A DNA stretch of 34,264 nucleotides from JAHJDS01 sp964569795 (GTDB taxonomy: Bacteria > Desulfobacterota > Desulfarculia > Desulfarculales > JAHJDS01). Positions within the stretch are counted from its first letter, which is position 1; every line of letters begins with the position of its first letter. Where the stretch lies: positions 1-34,264 of the forward strand of contig CAZMVB010000040.1 in assembly GCA_964569795.1 (NCBI GenBank), written 5' to 3'. A program made the translations under genes and the position numbers. The notes under the pieces are model-generated. The model made no database searches. It saw only the letters and a program-made list of their open reading frames with translations, and was not told the origin of the DNA. Positions 31,745 to 34,264 of the stretch are shown here, in pieces.

Positions 31745-31760
31745 GGCAAATGTCAGGCCA
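31745..31760 (-). promoter_or_regulatory. Sigma-54 (-24/-12) promoter of the dehydrogenase-liv-synthetase operon
   Basis: Minus strand TGGCCTGACATTTGCC against consensus TGGCACG-N4-TTGC: GG and GC have the exact ten-base gap, and only two of the eleven defined bases differ. The start point would be near 31734, about 20 bases before the TTG at 31713. An activator with an intact GAFTGA is encoded divergently. Confidence 0.75.
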
Positions 31761-31904
31761 AACAGGCGCCCGGCCAGAACCACGACCGCGCAGCCGGCCG
31801 TCAACAAATAGTAAATTCAATTAGATATCGAATCTCAATCCCTGGAGTCCCCGGGTTTCATTGCCGGCTCGTACGGTCGGCGGCGCCGAAAAAAAGATTG
31901 AAAT

Positions 31905-31931
31905 CATGTAGCCCTCATGCTACATGTAGCA
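31905..31931. promoter_or_regulatory. Upstream activator site for the sigma-54 regulator
   Basis: Two overlapping palindromes: CATGTAGC - six bases - GCTACATG (31905-31912 / 31919-31926) and TGCTACATGTAGCA (31918-31931). They lie about 170-200 bases upstream of the predicted sigma-54 start point, a typical enhancer distance, and about 25 bases before the regulator's own ATG, so they could also mediate autoregulation. Confidence 0.7.
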
Positions 31932-31954
31932 GAGTAACTACGGGGGAGGGGGAC

Positions 31955-33409
31955 ATGACCAGCCGATCACCGGCCCAGGCCACCGCCTTGAGGCCGCGGG
32001 CCGCGGGGGAGGAGGGCCTCCGGGCCGAGATCACCCGGCTCCAGGAACAACTGGAGTTCTATCACCTCATCTTCAACCACATCTACAACGGCGTCCTGGT
32101 CACCGACGCCGAGGGGTACGTCACCCACTTCAACGAGCCCTACGGCCGGTTCCTGGGCGTGGAGCCCAAGGAGCAGATCGGGAGGCACACCACCGAGGTG
32201 GTCGAGAACTCCCGGATGCACATCGTGGCCAAGACCGGCCGGCCGGAGATCAACGCCCGGCAGACCATCAAGGGCGAGGACATGATCGTCCAGCGCATCC
32301 CGATCAAGAAGGACGGGAAGGTCATCGCCGTGTTCGGCCAGGTGATGTTCAAGAACGTGCGGGACGTGGGCCGGCTGGCCGAGAAGCTGTCCCTGCTCGA
32401 ATCCAAGGTCAAGCTCTACGAGGAGGAGCTGTCGTCCTTGCGCTCGACCCGCTACACCGCCGAGAGCATCCTGGGTCAAAGCCGGGCCATCAAGTCGCTC
32501 AAAAAGGAGGCGGTCAAGGCCGCCACCAACAACCTGCCCGTCCTGATCACCGGCGAGTCGGGGACCGGCAAGGAGATGTTCGCCCAGGCCATCCACCACG
32601 CCTCCAAGCGGCGGATGCGCCCCTTCGTGCGCATCAACTGCGCCACCATCCCCCGGGACCTGTTCGAGTCCGAGCTGTTCGGGTACGACAAGGGGGCCTT
32701 CACCGGGGCCAGCAGCGACGGCAAGCCGGGCAAGTTCGAGCTGGCCCACGGCGGGACCCTGTTCCTGGACGAGATCGGCGAATTGCCCCTGGAGATGCAG
32801 CCGAAGCTGCTCCGGGTCATCGAGGAAAAGGAGTTCGAGCGCGTCGGCGGGACCCAGCTGCTCAAGTCCGATTTCCGCCTGATCGCGGCCACCAACCAGA
32901 GCCTCGAGGAGCTGATCTCCCGGCGTCGTTTCCGCAAGGACCTGTTCTACCGCTTGAACGTCATCCCGCTGCACATCCCGGCCCTGCGGGACCGCCGCGA
33001 GGACGTGGCGCCTTTGGCCAGGGGGCTCATGGCCCGGATGACCGTCCACAGCGGACCGGCCCCCCGGGAGTTCACGCCCGAGGCCTTGAAAGTGATGACC
33101 GGCTATGACTGGCCGGGCAACGTCCGGGAAGTCCAGAACGTGCTCGAGCGGATCATGGCCACGGCCGAGGCCGGGATAATCGAGCCCGACCACCTGCCGT
33201 TCTACCTGACCAGTCGCAGCGCCGTCGCCCAGGGCGGACTGCAGCCGCTCCGGGAGGTGGTGGCCAAGGCCGAACGCGACGCCCTGCGCGACGCCCTGAT
33301 CTTTTGCAAGTACAACAAGGCCCGGGCCGCCCGGGCCCTGGGCATCCACCGCACCCTGTTTTACAAGAAGCTGGCCAAGCACGGCCTGACCCTGTCCGAG
33401 GAGTCCTGA
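31955..33409 (+). CDS. Sigma-54-dependent transcriptional activator (PAS-AAA+-Fis)
   Basis: The product has 484 residues. A PAS domain at about 33-135 (I-Y-N-G-V-L-V-T-D-A-E-G-Y-V-T-H-F-N) senses the signal, and a coiled coil around 137-165 links it to the AAA+ domain. Walker A is G-E-S-G-T-G-K-E (200-207), the sigma-54 contact loop is G-A-F-T-G-A (247-252), and Walker B is G-T-L-F-L-D-E-I-G-E (267-276). A Fis-type HTH ends the protein (A-R-A-A-R-A-L-G-I-H-R-T-L-F-Y-K-K-L). ATG 31955 has GGGGGAGGGGG in front. This architecture is that of local activators in anaerobes that respond to a small ligand of the adjacent catabolic operon. Confidence 0.95.
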   Translation: MTSRSPAQATALRPRAAGEEGLRAEITRLQEQLEFYHLIFNHIYNGVLVTDAEGYVTHFNEPYGRFLGVEPKEQIGRHTTEVVENSRMHIVAKTGRPEINARQTIKGEDMIVQRIPIKKDGKVIAVFGQVMFKNVRDVGRLAEKLSLLESKVKLYEEELSSLRSTRYTAESILGQSRAIKSLKKEAVKAATNNLPVLITGESGTGKEMFAQAIHHASKRRMRPFVRINCATIPRDLFESELFGYDKGAFTGASSDGKPGKFELAHGGTLFLDEIGELPLEMQPKLLRVIEEKEFERVGGTQLLKSDFRLIAATNQSLEELISRRRFRKDLFYRLNVIPLHIPALRDRREDVAPLARGLMARMTVHSGPAPREFTPEALKVMTGYDWPGNVREVQNVLERIMATAEAGIIEPDHLPFYLTSRSAVAQGGLQPLREVVAKAERDALRDALIFCKYNKARAARALGIHRTLFYKKLAKHGLTLSEES

Positions 33410-33447
33410 GTCCGTATCAAAAATGATACAGGCGGGGTGGTCCTGGA

Positions 33448-33723
33448 TCAGCGGCGATAGATGTCGAGCCGCCGCTCATCCAGGCGGTCGCGGAGGTCTT
33501 TCTGGATTTGTTCGATCTGGAGGCGGTTTTCGCGCTGCTGCCGGTCGAGGCGGTCCAGGAGGCGGCGGGTGTTGTCCCGGCGCAGATTATAGTTGCGGCG
33601 TCCGCGGTCCAGCCGCTGGTCGAGCCGCTGGATCACGTCGGGCAGCCGCCCCTGGTTACGCGGGGGCGGAGACTGCCCCGGCCACACGACCATCATTGTT
33701 ATCGCCAGGACCAATGATCCCAT
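33448..33723 (-). CDS. Small exported or anchored protein with charged coiled coil
   Basis: A 91-residue frame from ATG 33723; a GAGGGGG lies 11 bases upstream. The N terminus M-G-S-L-V-L-A-I-T-M-M-V-V-W is a short signal or anchor, followed by a proline stretch and then about 60 residues dominated by R, L, D, N and Q in a heptad-like order (R-L-D-Q-R-L-D-R). This could be a helical periplasmic protein. No family recognised. It is convergent with the sigma-54 regulator gene, 38 bases away. Confidence 0.55.
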   Translation of the reverse strand: MGSLVLAITMMVVWPGQSPPPRNQGRLPDVIQRLDQRLDRGRRNYNLRRDNTRRLLDRLDRQQRENRLQIEQIQKDLRDRLDERRLDIYRR

Positions 33724-33858
33724 TTATCGTCGGCCCCCTCGAATAATTTCATTGGTTGAATTATATCATTTCCACCCGTGACACGCTCGACCCGGACCTC
33801 ACCTCACCGTCTCTCCGCCCGGTCAGGGGCCGACGAACCGAGTAATTACCAGGGCGCA

Positions 33859-34264
33859 GCGGCCAATGTAATGGCCGCGGCAGGCGCGGACGACCAAAAA
33901 GCCCCCGGCAAGGCGTTGATCGCGAATTGAAAGCGGCCACTGCCGCCCGCGGCAGGCGCCGACTCAAACCGATCCATCTGTAGAAACCTTTATCGCGAAG
34001 TAAGAGCGGCCACTGCCGCCCGCGGCAGGCGCGGACTCAAACCGAGCCACCTGTAAAAACCTTTATCGCGAAGTAAGAGCGGCCACTGCCGCCCGCGGCA
34101 AGCGCGGATACAAACCAGCCCTCACCCATAACCTTCATCGCGAAGTAAAAGCGGCCACTGCCGCCCGCGGCAAGCGCGGACTCAAACCGGCCTGTCTGTA
34201 AAAACCTTCATCGCGAAGTAAGAGCGGCCACTGCCGCCCGCGGCAAGCGCGGATACAAACCAGC
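33859..34264. repeat. Tandem array of ~73-bp GC-palindrome repeats, running off the window
   Basis: GCGGCC marks the units at 33859 (divergent), 33933, 34006, 34079, 34151 and 34224, giving periods of 74, 73, 73, 72 and 73. The best conserved part reads ATCGCGAAGTAAGAGCGGCC then ACTGCCGCCCGCGGCA and GCGCGGA-TACAAACC. It contains the palindrome TGCCGC-CC-GCGGCA and the hairpin GCGGC-CACT-GCCGC. The intervals (such as C-CTGTAAAAACCTT) are similar from unit to unit. The stretch from 33724 to 33858 holds no gene or other feature that I can support. Confidence 0.9.

Noticed and set aside
31714..31749. Longer dehydrogenase start at TTG 31749
   Set aside because: It overlaps the -12 element of the sigma-54 promoter and would lie upstream of the transcription start.
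33859..34264. CRISPR array
   Set aside because: The repeated part is over 50 bases and the ~20-base intervals are similar to one another, so they are not unique spacers. No cas gene is near.

Overview
The window is high-GC, gene-dense bacterial DNA. It most likely comes from a strictly anaerobic Desulfobacterota-type bacterium (the old Deltaproteobacteria). This is inferred from gene content, not from a marker gene: a corrinoid/ferredoxin protein of the HgcA-HgcB superfamily, NuoEF-like and GltD-like redox subunits fused into large soluble proteins, CoA-linked acid metabolism with a liv-type transporter, a sigma-54 activator, and at least one convincing selenoprotein gene. No tRNA, rRNA or CRISPR array was seen.

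Layout. 1-778: the end of an acyl-CoA synthetase gene, a 59-bp tandem duplication and a small cysteine-containing protein. 832-3339 (minus): a compact tetR - methyltransferase - HgcA/HgcB fusion operon with a sigma70 promoter and a palindromic operator just downstream of its -10. 3398-4417: an AT-richer sulfotransferase gene, probably acquired. 4524-7374 (minus): MaoC-like protein, isovaleryl-CoA-dehydrogenase-like enzyme and alpha/beta hydrolase, with a duplication scar between the last two. 7433-9690 (minus): groES-groEL with terminator, promoter and a CIRCE-like operator. 9749-10692: two divergent cupins around an inverted repeat. 10743-11278: an exported rhodanese read through an in-frame UGA (selenocysteine) with a bSECIS-like hairpin. 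11339-12336 (minus): a DUF1285-like protein and dtd, separated by a palindromic element. 12436-13730: an FmdB-type zinc ribbon, a probable second small selenoprotein, three tandem intrinsic terminators, and two unknown ORFs in one frame split by a single TGA. 13750-15183 (minus): pcnB. 15365-15868: unknown.

15947-23662 (minus) is a redox and sensing cluster: a NarL-type response regulator, a NuoE-like protein, a 1046-residue NuoF-GltD fusion, a ferredoxin/GcvH-like fusion and a triple-GAF protein. The three redox proteins look like one soluble complex able to link NADH, NADPH and iron-sulfur carriers. 23687-31713 (minus) looks like one catabolic operon: a short-chain dehydrogenase, livK-H-M-G-F and an acyl-CoA synthetase. 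It is apparently driven by a -24/-12 promoter at 31745-31760 and controlled by the divergent PAS/AAA+/Fis sigma-54 activator (31955-33409) through palindromes at 31905-31931. The edge (33859-34264) is a roughly 73-bp tandem repeat array.

The observations most worth following are the HgcAB-like fusion operon, the two UGA-containing genes with downstream hairpins, the NuoEF-GltD-ferredoxin-GcvH complex, and the recombination scar at 5422-5707.
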